Source: VAZQ01 sp963744275
GTDB taxonomy: Bacteria; Pseudomonadota; Alphaproteobacteria; Rhizobiales; Xanthobacteraceae
Assembly: GCA_963744275.1 (NCBI GenBank)
Contig: CAVUSX010000025.1
Location: forward strand, 1 to 64,000
Direction of reading: 5' to 3'
Length of the DNA: 64,000 nt
Part shown: piece by piece, positions 38,227 through 47,051 of the stretch
Position numbering within the stretch: the first letter of the stretch is position 1
How the letters are laid out: every line of letters begins with the position of its first letter
The notes under the pieces: model-generated
Seen by the model: the letters and a program-made list of their open reading frames with translations, nothing else
Told to the model about the DNA's origin: nothing
Database searches by the model: none
Program-made: the position numbers and the translations under genes

Positions 38227-38288
38227 ATTTTTTTGTGAGTCGGTGAGCGAGTGGTGAATGCGTGCGCTTCACTACTCACCAGTGTTCA

Positions 38289-38594
38289 CTATTCCCTACT
38301 ATTCCCCTTCCGGCCCGGAATGCCGATCAGGACCGCGGCGGCGCTGCACGCCAGCAATCCGGCCGAGATGAGCAGCGCCAGCCGCAGGCCGGGAATGACG
38401 CCGCCCGCGCTTCCGGCGAGCGATCCGAACAGCGCGACCCCGAGCACGCTGCCGGTCTGCCGCATGGAATTGAGCACGCCCGAAGCGACGCCCGAGCGCG
38501 ATTTGTCCACGCTGCCCAGGAGCGTCGAGGTGAGCGGTGGAACCAGCAGGCCCAATCCGGCCCCCATGGCCATGAGCTGCGTCAGCGCTACCCG
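38289..38594 (-). pseudogene. C-terminal fragment of an MFS (DHA2) transporter
   Basis: About 100 residues matching the last three helices of an EmrB/QacA-type exporter: LTQLMAMGAGLGLLVPPLTSTLL, SGVASGVLNSMRQTGSVLGVALFG and LALLISAGLLACSAAAVLIG, ending at a stop at 38289. The N-terminal 75% is missing. The break coincides with an IS5-type transposase relic starting about 38594. The 60 bp before its stop contains near-palindromic GAGTGGTGAAT...TTCACTACTCACC. Confidence 0.72.
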
Positions 38595-39060
38595 ATCTAC
38601 AAAAGCGTACATCGGCGTTTTCAGGCTCGGCGTCGCAACGCCGTTTGCGGCGCAATCTGGTTGATCTGGCCGACGATCTTGGCGAGAGCGGCGTCCTGGA
38701 TGAGATTGGGAATGCAACACCGCCGCAATTCATCATGGGCAAAGGCGAGCGGAGCAGAAATTGGGCTCCGAAAATACAGGCTGAAAAGGCACGAAAATCA
38801 TGGCGATAGTCGATCGCCACCGACCGCCGCTTTCGATCAGCACGCATGCAGCCAATCATCACGAGGGCCGCTTGGTGCAGCGATGCTTCGACTTCTACAT
38901 GATCGAAGCGGAGCCAGAGACTTTGATTGGTGACCGTGCCTACGACAGCGACCCTCGGGATGAGGAACTGCGTCAGCCCGGGATCGAGATGATCGCTCCG
39001 CACCGCGCCAGCCGAAGGCAAGCCGCCCACGCAAGATGGGCGACAGCTCAGCACGTTACG
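38594..39060 (+). pseudogene. IS5-family transposase remnant
   Basis: Pieces of a DDE transposase in two frames: HRRFQ and DLADDLGESGVLDEIGNA (about 38600-38710), GKGERSRNWAPK, then from 38800 MAIVDRHRPPLSISTHAANHH, FDFYMIEAEPETLIGDRAYDSD and GIEMIAPHRASR. These are the middle blocks of IS5/IS427-group transposases, including two catalytic Asp regions. The C-terminal third with the catalytic Glu is gone. It truncated the MFS gene beside it. Confidence 0.75.
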
Positions 39061-39421
39061 TGCCGATGGCTCGCGATCGCGACATTGACGCATGGGATCG
39101 AGTGGACCACGCCATATCCGGTCCGCTGGGCGTAGCCACTTCGAGAGCTTTGCTTCGGGTTGCCGGAGCTGCATTGGAGCCTTGTCGATCGCCACAGGCG
39201 ATCCTCTTGGGGAAACACTCTGCTCGGCGCGTACTCGGTACTCCTGTCACTACTCGCCACTCGCTGCTCCGCCAGGCCGCACGGTCGGGCGTGCTTGATG
39301 TCGACTTGGGGTGCGGCGGATGTGACGTTTTTGACGCCCATGCCGCATTGCGTTTCTACGGCTTTTCCCGGACACTCCGGCGGCAAGCACGACAAGAACG
39401 CGATCGTGAATGGGGAAACGC
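39061..39421. other. Leader region of ABC operon, no gene seen
   Basis: About 360 bp, lower in GC than the coding regions. No frame has a ribosome site. The stretch GTACTCGGTACTCCTGTCACTACTCGCCACTCG (39229-39261, quoted in part) echoes the ACTACTCACC text near 38270, pointing to a shared repeat that may flank the inserted IS region. Confidence 0.35.
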
Positions 39422-40243
39422 ATGGGGTCCGCCGCAACGGCATCTGCGCCCGCCATCGTGGCGAGCGGGGCCAGCAAGCTCTTCCTCGACGGCGCCGTGG
39501 TGGCCTTCCATCAATTGTCGCTGGAGGTGCGCCGCAACGAGATCCTGTGCGTGGTCGGCCCCAGCGGCTGCGGCAAGACCACGCTGTTGCGCTGCATCGC
39601 CGGCCTCACCGACCTCTCGGACGGAGAGATTCTCGTGCAGGGCAGGCCGGTCAAGGGCGCCCCGCCCGACGGCGTCGCCATGGTGTTCCAGCATTTCGGG
39701 CTGCTGCCCTGGAAGACGGTCTATGAGAACGCGGCCTTCGGACTGTCGGTGGCGGGCGTGCCGCGGCCGCGCATCAAGCAGGCGGTCGAGCACTATCTGG
39801 AGCTGGTCGGCCTCGCCGGCTTCGAGCGCCACTATCCCTATCAGCTCTCGGGCGGCATGCAGCAGCGGGTCGGGCTGGTGCGGGCGCTGGCGATGAATCC
39901 CGCGATCCTGTTGATGGACGAGCCGTTCGCCGCGCTCGACGCGCAGACCCGCGAGGTCCTGCAGGAGGAGCTCCTGGCCCTGATGGACCGTCCGGACGAG
40001 CGCAAGACCATGGTGTTCATCACCCATTCCATCGACGAGGCGATCGTGCTCGGCGACCGGGTCGCCGTGATGAGCGCGCGTCCGGGCCGCATCAAGGAGG
40101 TGCTGGACCTGCCGTTCGGCTGGCCGCGCGACGCCGATCAAGTGCGCACCGATCCGCGCTTTGCCGAATTGCGCGTCCACATCTGGCGGCAGCTCCATAG
40201 CGCGCGGCCCAAGCATGCCGCCGCGCCGAGGGAAGTGGCGTGA
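39422..40243 (+). CDS. Nitrate/taurine-type ABC transporter ATP-binding protein
   Basis: About 273 residues; ATG 39422 has GGGGAAA five bases upstream, ATG 39410 is an alternative. Complete importer ATPase: Walker A VVGPSGCGKTTLL, Q-loop MVFQHFGLLPWKTV, signature QLSGGMQQRVGLVRAL, Walker B ILLMDEPFAALD and FITHSIDEAIVLGDRV. The QHFGLLPW and DEPFAALD wording is typical of SsuB/TauB/NrtD proteins. Its stop overlaps the GTG of the permease gene (GTGA). It powers uptake by the permease and binding protein that follow. Confidence 0.9.
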   Translation: MGSAATASAPAIVASGASKLFLDGAVVAFHQLSLEVRRNEILCVVGPSGCGKTTLLRCIAGLTDLSDGEILVQGRPVKGAPPDGVAMVFQHFGLLPWKTVYENAAFGLSVAGVPRPRIKQAVEHYLELVGLAGFERHYPYQLSGGMQQRVGLVRALAMNPAILLMDEPFAALDAQTREVLQEELLALMDRPDERKTMVFITHSIDEAIVLGDRVAVMSARPGRIKEVLDLPFGWPRDADQVRTDPRFAELRVHIWRQLHSARPKHAAAPREVA

Positions 40244-41109
40244 GCACGATCGAGCATGCGGGCGATGGCCTGCCGGCGCCGGCGGGCGCCGCGAACCTGA
40301 CCGGCGACAGGACGCGGGCCGAGCAGGTGGCGGCCGGCCGCCGCCGCCGGCGGCGTTGGCAGATCATCGGCATCCGCATGGCCTCGCTCGCGATCGTGCT
40401 CTCGGTCTGGCAGGTGCTGGGCGCGCGCGTCGATCCGGTACTGTTCACCACGCCCAGCAAGATCGCGCTGGCCGCCGTCACCATGATCGGCAGCGGCGAA
40501 TTATGGACCTATCTGTGGCCGAGCCTGGTCGTGCTCGGCATCGGGCTCGCGCTCGCCGCCGTGCTCGGCATCGCGATCGGTTTGCTGCTCGCGCGCTTCT
40601 GGTTCCTCGACGTGGCGCTCGGCGTCTACATCACCTTCCTGTACTCGATTCCCTCGGTCGCGCTGGTTCCGCTCATCGTGCTGTGGGCCGGCTTCGAGAT
40701 GACCGCCAAGGTCATCATCCTGTTCTTGTTCGCCTTCTTTCCGATGGTCATCAATACCCATCAGGGCGTGAAGAACGTCGACCCCAAGCTCATCGAGGTC
40801 GGGCGCGCCTTCCGCTGCTCGGAACGGCAGCTGTGGACCAACATCGTGCTGCCGGCCGCCTTGCCGTTCATCGTCACCGGCTTGCGGCTGGCGGTCGGGC
40901 GCGGCCTCATCGGCATGGTGCTGGCCGACCTCTACACCGCGATCTCCGGCATCGGCTATCTGATCGTGCGCACCGCCAGCACCTATCAGGTCGACAAGAT
41001 GTTCGTGCCGATCGTGACGCTCGGCCTGTTGGGGGTGAGCTTGACGGCGCTGTTGCGGTTGTTTGAAACCTATGTGGCGCCGTGGACCGCGCATTCGCAG
41101 AACGACTGA
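40240..41109 (+). CDS. Nitrate/taurine-type ABC transporter permease
   Basis: 289 residues from GTG 40240. A basic N-terminal tail (GRRRRRRW) precedes six helices of the BPD_transp_1 type. The EAA loop contacting the ATPase reads IEVGRAFRCSERQLWTNIVLP. Further hallmarks are YSIPSVALVPLIVLWAGF and the C-terminal helix with VTLGLLGVSLTALLRLFE. Middle gene of a three-gene import operon; 59 bp separate it from the binding-protein gene. Confidence 0.9.
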   Translation: MSTIEHAGDGLPAPAGAANLTGDRTRAEQVAAGRRRRRRWQIIGIRMASLAIVLSVWQVLGARVDPVLFTTPSKIALAAVTMIGSGELWTYLWPSLVVLGIGLALAAVLGIAIGLLLARFWFLDVALGVYITFLYSIPSVALVPLIVLWAGFEMTAKVIILFLFAFFPMVINTHQGVKNVDPKLIEVGRAFRCSERQLWTNIVLPAALPFIVTGLRLAVGRGLIGMVLADLYTAISGIGYLIVRTASTYQVDKMFVPIVTLGLLGVSLTALLRLFETYVAPWTAHSQND

Positions 41110-41167
41110 AACCGAACGCCTCGCGCCGTCGAGCGCGACGGCGTCGCCAATCATCGGGAGATTGCTC

Positions 41168-42223
41168 ATGCCGCAGGGATATGGTCGCAGCTGGATGCTC
41201 GCGCTGCCGCTGTTCGCCGCCGCCGCGCTCATGTGCGATGCCGGCCTGGCGCCGGCGGCCGCGCAGGCCGATTGCAAGGGCGCGCTGCGCAAGATCAATG
41301 TCGGGGTCTCGGTCTCGCCGCCCAATGTGGTGCATACGACCCCCTATGTGGCCAAGGAGCTCGGCATCTTCGCCAAGCATTGCATCGACGCCAACATCAT
41401 CCAGTTCGACGGCGGTGAATCGCCGGCCGCGACCGCCGCGGTGGCGCAAGGCTCCGCCATCTCCAACGTCAACGACGTCGCCATCGGCCGCGGCATGAAG
41501 GCCAAGCAGCTCTGGGGCCTGGCGCCGCGACCGCCGCAGGTCTATGCGGTGGCTGAGAGCATCAAGACGGCGGCCGACCTCAAGGGCAAGCGCCTGAGCG
41601 CGGCCGGCGGTGGCGTCGGCAGCTTCAACTGGCGCATGGGCCGCGAGGTGCTGCGCAGCGCCGGTCTCGACGTCGCGGACGCCCAGTTCATCTCCCAGGG
41701 CACGGCCGGCCGCTTGCCCGGCCTGGTCGCCGGCCAGCTCGACGGCGTCGCGCTGCATCCGGAAGACATGTATCTGGCGATGAAGCAGAAGCCCGGCATT
41801 CACAGCCTGATCTCGATTGCGGACCTGATGCCGCTCTACATGTTCAACGCCTATGGGGGATCGACCGAATGGCTGGCGCGCGACCGCGCGCTGATCCGCG
41901 ACGCGCTCGCCGCCATGATCGAGGCCAACCGGCTGATCTACCGCGAGAAGGACAAGGTGGTGCCGATCATGGTGAAGGCGACCCAGAAGCCGCAGGACGC
42001 GGTCGAGTTCGCCTGGGACAGCCTGACCAAAAATTGCGTGTGGGGCGTCAACGAGGGCTTCGACCCCAAGCGCACCGAATTCACCGTCAACATGGACGTG
42101 GCGGCCGGCGACATCGACGCGGCCAAGAAGCCGAGCTTCGATCAGGTGGTCGACATGTCGCTCGCCACCGAAGCGGTCGAGGCCGCCGGCGGCCGCGTCA
42201 CCATCGGCAATTGCAAGGACTAA
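41168..42223 (+). CDS. NMT1/THI5-like ABC transporter substrate-binding protein
   Basis: 351 residues with GGGAGATTGCTC before the ATG and a signal peptide ending PAAAQ. The mature protein has GVSVSPPNVVHTTPYVAKELGIF, FDGGESPAATAAVAQGS, LKGKRLSAAGGGVGSFN and ADLMPLYMFNAYGGSTEW, typical of the NMT1/SsuA-like family that feeds nitrate/taurine-type importers. Several Cys (DCKGAL, KHCID, KNCVW, GNCKD) suggest disulfides. Third gene of the operon, so this is the one complete ABC importer in the window. The ligand could be a small sulfonate, pyrimidine or aromatic acid. Confidence 0.85.
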   Translation: MPQGYGRSWMLALPLFAAAALMCDAGLAPAAAQADCKGALRKINVGVSVSPPNVVHTTPYVAKELGIFAKHCIDANIIQFDGGESPAATAAVAQGSAISNVNDVAIGRGMKAKQLWGLAPRPPQVYAVAESIKTAADLKGKRLSAAGGGVGSFNWRMGREVLRSAGLDVADAQFISQGTAGRLPGLVAGQLDGVALHPEDMYLAMKQKPGIHSLISIADLMPLYMFNAYGGSTEWLARDRALIRDALAAMIEANRLIYREKDKVVPIMVKATQKPQDAVEFAWDSLTKNCVWGVNEGFDPKRTEFTVNMDVAAGDIDAAKKPSFDQVVDMSLATEAVEAAGGRVTIGNCKD

Positions 42224-42225
42224 AC

Positions 42226-42264
42226 GCAAGGACTGATCGCAAGGATTGATCGCAAGGCTTGATC
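42226..42264. repeat. Three tandem 13-bp units
   Basis: GCAAGGACTGATC, GCAAGGATTGATC and GCAAGGCTTGATC follow each other without gaps, directly after the stop of the binding-protein gene, whose own end (TTGCAAGGAC) is a part-copy. Slippage is the likely origin. Confidence 0.85.
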
Positions 42265-42363
42265 CGTTTGCATTGCTGCGATTTCGCAGACGCGCGCGGG
42301 CATGCTTTTTCCCTGGAAATGCTCTAACTGCACCCGAGCAGCAGAACCTCCCGAAGGAGCCCC

Positions 42364-43668
42364 ATGAATATTCAGCCCCCCCGCATCGGTCCGCAGCCGT
42401 GGCCGCAGGTGCGCACGCGCCTGGACCAGCAGCTTCCGTTCGCCAATATGCGGGATACGCCCTACTACCGCGATGCCGTCTACGAGCAGTTCTCGGCGGC
42501 CGAATATGCCCGCCGCTTTGCGGCGCTGCGCGGCAAGATGCGCGAGCACAAGCTCGATTGCATCATCGTGCCCGGCGGCCCCAGCCACTGGAGCTTCGGC
42601 GGCGGCATGCTGTGGCTGACCGGTCACTGGGAATGGCATGCGCTCGCCTCCTACGTGCTGGTGCCGCTCGAGGGCGAGCCCACCATGATCTATTCCATGG
42701 GCGGAACGCACGCCGAGGCGGTGCGCCGCCAGGTCGAGGTGGCGGTCAAGGACGTGCGTCACAGCCGCAGCGGACGCTACTCCGACGTGATGGTCGAGCG
42801 CATCCGTGAGCTCAAGCTCGAGCGCGGCCGCATCGGCTTGATGGAGATCGATCCCCGCCACGGCGACTATCTGCCGGTCAACCAGTACAACGTGCTGCGC
42901 GAGAACCTGCCCGACGCCGAGCTGGTGTTCACCAAGGGATTTCTGCACGAGCTGCTTTCGATCCACAGCGCCGAGGAGCTCGACTGCGTGCGCCGGGCGG
43001 GCGTGCTGTGCCAGAACGCCATGACCGCGATGGTCGCGCGCGCGCGGCCGGGGGTGAAGGAATACGAGCTGCGCGCGGCCGCCGGCGCTGCCATCCTGGA
43101 GGGCGGCGGCGACATCGATTTTCTCATCATCGGCTCGACCCCGATGGCGGATCCCGCCATGGTGTTCGGCAATCCGCGTCCCTCCGGCCGCGTGCTCGCC
43201 AAGGGCGACATCGTCAACATGGAGCTGGCGGCGGGCTATCGCGGCTACACCGCGCAGATCGGCTCGCCGATTTGCCTCGGCGAGCCGACCGCGATGGTGC
43301 GCAAGTTCTGGGACGACATCGCGCTGCCCGGCTACCGGCGCATCATCGCGCAGATGCAGCCCGGCAAGCCCATGCAGGACATGCTCGAGGCCAGCAAATT
43401 CTTCCGCCAGAGCGGGGTGCAGTCGCGGCCCACGCAATGCCACGGCATCGACCTCGTCACCGACAAGCCGCATATCAGCGCCGAGCATGTGTCGGCGGAG
43501 GCGTTCGAGACCGTGCTCAAGCCCGGCATGGTGATCATGGCCGAGCCCAATCCGATCACCGCGGACGGGTTGTTCGGAATCTTCCTCGGCCACACCTTCA
43601 TCATCACCCCCGACGGTCACGAATGCGTGGACAAGTTCCCGCTCGAGATCGCGGTCGCGAAGTGCTGA
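42364..43668 (+). CDS. M24 (creatinase/prolidase-fold) hydrolase with altered metal site
   Basis: 434 residues with CCCGAAGGAGCCCC before the ATG. The N-terminal domain (LRGKMREHKLDCIIVPGG...) and C-terminal pita-bread domain are those of M24 proteins. The usual metal ligands are partly changed. The first Asp pair region reads NMELAAGYRGYTAQIGSP (Asp to Glu and Asp to Gln), the His remains in CHGIDLVTDKP, one Glu in MAEPNP, and the last Glu is lost (FLGHTFIITPDGHE). This pattern suggests a metal-independent creatinase-like amidinohydrolase or lyase rather than a peptidase. An Ldh-family dehydrogenase gene follows 55 bp later, and an import operon precedes it. Substrate unknown. Confidence 0.75.
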   Translation: MNIQPPRIGPQPWPQVRTRLDQQLPFANMRDTPYYRDAVYEQFSAAEYARRFAALRGKMREHKLDCIIVPGGPSHWSFGGGMLWLTGHWEWHALASYVLVPLEGEPTMIYSMGGTHAEAVRRQVEVAVKDVRHSRSGRYSDVMVERIRELKLERGRIGLMEIDPRHGDYLPVNQYNVLRENLPDAELVFTKGFLHELLSIHSAEELDCVRRAGVLCQNAMTAMVARARPGVKEYELRAAAGAAILEGGGDIDFLIIGSTPMADPAMVFGNPRPSGRVLAKGDIVNMELAAGYRGYTAQIGSPICLGEPTAMVRKFWDDIALPGYRRIIAQMQPGKPMQDMLEASKFFRQSGVQSRPTQCHGIDLVTDKPHISAEHVSAEAFETVLKPGMVIMAEPNPITADGLFGIFLGHTFIITPDGHECVDKFPLEIAVAKC

Positions 43669-43723
43669 TGCTTGATCGCGGAGTGCGGCTGCGGCCCAAC
43701 CTGATGGAAAGAAACTCGAGCAA

Positions 43724-44802
43724 ATGACCAGCGCTGATGTGCTCTCCCGCGTTCCCGCGGCCGCGATCCAATCGTTCATGACCGACGCGTTCTCCGCCTG
43801 CGGGCTGCCCGCTTCCGACGCCGCCATCACGGCCGGCGCGATGCTCGATGCCGACCTGTCGGGATCCGATGCCCACGGCATTTTCCGCTTGCCCGGCTAC
43901 GTGCGCACCCTCAAGCGCGGACACATCAACGTGCGGCCCGACATCCGCGTCATCGAGCACGGACCCGCGACCGCGCTGGTCGACGGCGACAACGGCATGG
44001 GCCACCTGGTGATGACCTATGTGGCCAACAAGGCGGTCGAGATGGCGCGCGAGACTGGCCTCGCCTGGGTCGGGGCGCGGCGCTCCAATCACGCCGGCGC
44101 CGCCTCGACCTACGCGGCCATTCCGCTCGCAGCACGGCATGGTCGGCATCTACAGCGCGGTGTCCGGCTCCAATTTCATGGCGCCCTGGGGCGGGGCCGA
44201 GCCGCTGCTGGGAACCAATCCGATCGCGGTCGCCATCCCGGCCGGCAAGGAGGCGCCGGTGGTGCTCGACATCGCCACCTCGGTCGCCTCCAACGGCTCG
44301 ATCCGCGCCTATGCGCTCGAGGGCAAGCCGATGCCGGAGGGCTGGGTCATCGACCGCAAGGACGGCAAGCCGATCACCGACGGACGCCGGTTGGCGGAGG
44401 GCATGTTCGTCCCGGTCGGCGGCTACAAGGGCAGCGGGCTGGCGCTGGTGCTGGGCCTGCTGGCCGGTCCCTTGAACAGGGCGGCGTTCGGGCGCGACAT
44501 CAAGGACGTCAATACCGGAGCAGGCCAGCGAAACCAATACCGGGCAGTTCGTGATCGCGCTCGATGTCGCCCGCTTCCTGCCGCTCGATCAATTCGGCGC
44601 CGAGGTGGATCGCCACATCCGCGATCTCGGCGCCTCGGCGCGGCTCCCCGGCTTCGATGAGATCCGCATTCCGGGACAAGGCCGGCAGGCGCGCCGGGCG
44701 GACCGGCAGCAGAACGGGGTGCCGCTGTCGGCGGCGCTGATCAAGCAGCTGGACGAGGTGGCGGGATCGCTCGGCATCGCGGCCCTCACGGCGCGTTCGT
44801 GA
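43724..44802 (+). CDS. Malate/L-lactate/ureidoglycolate dehydrogenase family (Ldh_2), two frameshifts
   Basis: NAD(P)-dependent dehydrogenase of the Ldh_2 family (non-Rossmann fold): FMTDAFSACGLPASDAAITAG, DLSGSDAHGIFRLPGYVR, TALVDGDNGMGHLVM and GARRSNHAGAASTYA. An extra base near 44133 interrupts IPLAQHGMVGIYS; the next frame has APWGGAEPLLGTNPIAVAIPAG, VVLDIATSVASNGSI and GGYKGSGLALVLGLL. A second extra base near 44520 precedes ETNTGQFVIALDVARFLPL, which runs to the stop at 44802. The total is about 358 residues. The His and Asp of the active site (SNHAGA and SDAHG) are present. Both breaks are single insertions. It is in one direction with the M24 gene and the TIGR02444 gene. Confidence 0.8.
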
Positions 44803-44804
44803 CC

Positions 44805-45336
44805 ATGTCCGAGACCGCGCCAGCATCCGCAGGCTCGCCGTTCTGGCGCTTCTCGCTGCGGCTCTATCGGTTGCCGGGCGTGGCGGAGGCCTGCATCACG
44901 CTGCAGGAGGAGTCAGGCGCCGACGTCAACCTGCTGCTGTTCCTGCTCTGGCACGGCGTCCAAGCAGCGCCGGCTCTCGGCCGACGAGGTGGCGCGGCTC
45001 GATCAGAAGATCGCCCCTTGGCGCGAGCGGGCGGTCATTCCGTTGCGAGCGATCAGGCGCGCGCTGAAAGCGCCTGCGCTGAAAGCGCCTCAGGGGCTGG
45101 TCGAGGCCGGAACCGCGGAGGCTTTCCGCACCAGGATCAAGGCGGTGGAGCTCGAGGCCGAACGATTGCAGCAGGAAGCGATGTACGATCTCGTGCGCGT
45201 TTCGCTCATGGGAGAGCCGGCGCCCTCCATCGCCGACGCTGCGCGCCACAACGTCACCGCCTATGAGAGCATTTGCGCTGCGGCCTTCGCGCAGCCGGCG
45301 GTCGACGCCATGCTCGGTGCCCTGACGAACCCGTAG
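44805..45336 (+). CDS. TIGR02444/DUF2390 family protein, one frameshift
   Basis: Small helical protein of unknown function. The first 50 residues (SPFWRFSLRLYRLPGVAEACITLQ, ADVNLLLFLLWHG) are the family signature. An extra C near 44961 shifts the frame; the continuation is KQRRLSADEVARLDQKIAPWRE, VIPLRAIRRALKAP and so on to LGALTNP at 45336. The joined length is about 176 residues, typical. The repeat ALKAPALKAP marks a small in-frame duplication. The start at ATG 44805 lies two bases after the previous stop; a GTG at 44799 overlapping that stop is also possible. Confidence 0.75.
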
Positions 45337-45470
45337 GCCGGCAGGCCCGTAGCGTAGGCCGGCAGGCCCGAAGGCCCGAAGGACTCTTCCCAATAATGGT
45401 TCCGCGGCAGAATCCGCAACCGCTGGCGGATCGCCCGCGGGTCGTGCCGCGGGACCCTGGCAACCCCACC

Positions 45471-45515
45471 GATGGAACTCGATCACCTCGGTATCAAGGT
45501 GTTGGTCATTTTGCA
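45471..45515. repeat. Direct repeat, left copy, flanking IS701-type remnant
   Basis: GATGGAACTCGATCACCTCG followed by GTATCAAGGTGTTGGTCATT and TTGCA. The same sequence with three small insertions recurs at 46921-46970, 1450 bp away, in the same orientation. Confidence 0.85.
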
Positions 45516-45519
45516 CGTA

Positions 45520-46855
45520 TGAGACGCGAGTTACAGTCGAGGAACTTACAGATACAGCGCTGGAGGCTGATATGGATCTCCGAGTTGGGTAGTGATGCGT
45601 TGGCTATTTATGTCGAGGGGCTTGCGAGCGTGATGGGCACGGAGCCGTGTCCAACCTTACGGACAGTGGCTTGCTGATGTCTGCGAGCGAGAGTGTGGAG
45701 CCGATGGCGGCGATAACGGCGCCGCCGGTTTCGCGCAGCATCAACGCTGCTGCATTTATCGGCAAGGGCGGCTGGTCGGACGAGACGGTGCTGGCAGGAC
45801 GCGAGGTACCGGGAGGAGCGCACGGACGGATCGAGGCTGGATCATGATGATACGGCTTCAAGCAGGGGCTCACTCGGTCGGCGTGCGAGGCAATGTGGCA
45901 GCTCGGAAGCAGGCAATTGCCAGGTAGCGGTGCGCTCTCGATGCCATCATCATGCCAGCCTGCCGGGCATCGGCTGTATCTGCCGAAAGACTGGGCGCGG
46001 ATGATGGCGCGACGCAAGGCGGTGTTCCAGAGGAGATCGCTTCAAGACCAAGCCGGAGATGCGCTCGACAACTGCGGGGCCTGCCAAGCCGGTCGCCGCG
46101 CGGCGTGGTGCTGCTCGACGCCGGGTAGGCAACAACAGCGAGTTGCGCCGGCGATCCGGGTGGAGTGAAAGCGGCCGGCATCTGCGAGCCCACGGTAGGG
46201 CCCGGCACAGGCCGTGCCACCCAAGCCATGGCGGCCGCGCGGCAGCCGACGCGTATGCGCCGCGACGCCAAGCTCAGCGACCAGCCAAGAAGCTGCCGGC
46301 CTGCCAAAGCACGCCTGGCGCACGATCAAATGGCGAGAGGGCAGCGCCGAGCGAGTCTCGCGCTTGCGCGAGTGCGTGTCGCGGCGCACGCGAGAGCAAC
46401 CGCCGAAGCGAACGGAAGAAGGCTGCTGATCGAATGGCCCGAGGGCGAGAAGAGCCGACCAAATATTGGCTCTCGACCCTCCGGCAAAAATCCTTCGCGA
46501 CTGGTCAACACCGCCAAGCTGCGCTGGCGCATCGAGCGCGACTACAGGACCTCAAGCAGGAGGTCGGGCTCGGACACCGAAGGGCGCGGATGGCGAGGTT
46601 CACCACCACGCCACACTATGCATCGCGGCTAGGCTTCCTGATCTCCGAGAGGGAGACGATCCCCCTCAGGACCCGTCGCAGGCCTCGCGCAACCTGCCTA
46701 CCGAGCGTTACAGACCGAGAGGACCGCCATGCGGCCGAACGCCACATCCCAACTCAGTCGCACCGCGCGACGAGATGTCGCCTTGCCGGACACTCCGCGA
46801 TGCCATGTGTGCCGCCACCAAGGCATCAGAGCAAAAATATGACGCAGAAGAGTAG
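45520..46855 (+). pseudogene. IS701-family transposase, heavily decayed
   Basis: Ordered blocks in all three frames: LAIYVEGLASVMG (about 45600), SVEPMAAITAP and GKGGWSDETVLA (45690-45800), HRLYLPKDWARMMARRKAVF (45970), NNSELRR (46130), LPKHAWRTIKWREGSAER (46290), LLIEWPEGEKS and PTKYWLSTL (46430-46480), TAKLRWRIERDY and QDLKQEVGLGH-like text (46510-46580), GFLISERETIP (46640). These are the standard blocks of IS701 DDE transposases. More than eight shifts and a stop make it non-functional. About 430 residues would be full length. Right and left are bounded by direct repeats of about 45 bp. Confidence 0.8.
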
Positions 46856-46920
46856 GGCTCCAAATAAGCTCACGCGGGAGAACCGCAGCGGGGGCCGTGC
46901 CGCGATGCCGGGGGACGCCC

Positions 46921-46970
46921 GATGGAACTCGATCACCTCGGATTATCAAGGTGTTGGTCATTTTTTTGCA
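46921..46970. repeat. Direct repeat, right copy, flanking IS701-type remnant
   Basis: GATGGAACTCGATCACCTCG then GATTATCAAGGTGTTGGTCA and TTTTTTTGCA. It matches 45471-45515 except for small insertions (AT after the CTCG block, extra Ts). Confidence 0.85.
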
Positions 46971-47051
46971 TGATGGTCTTGAATGTGCCTTGATCCTGAG
47001 TGATTTGGCTTCATAGTCGCGGTATAATTGCGATCGTTGCGAGGAGGGGGA

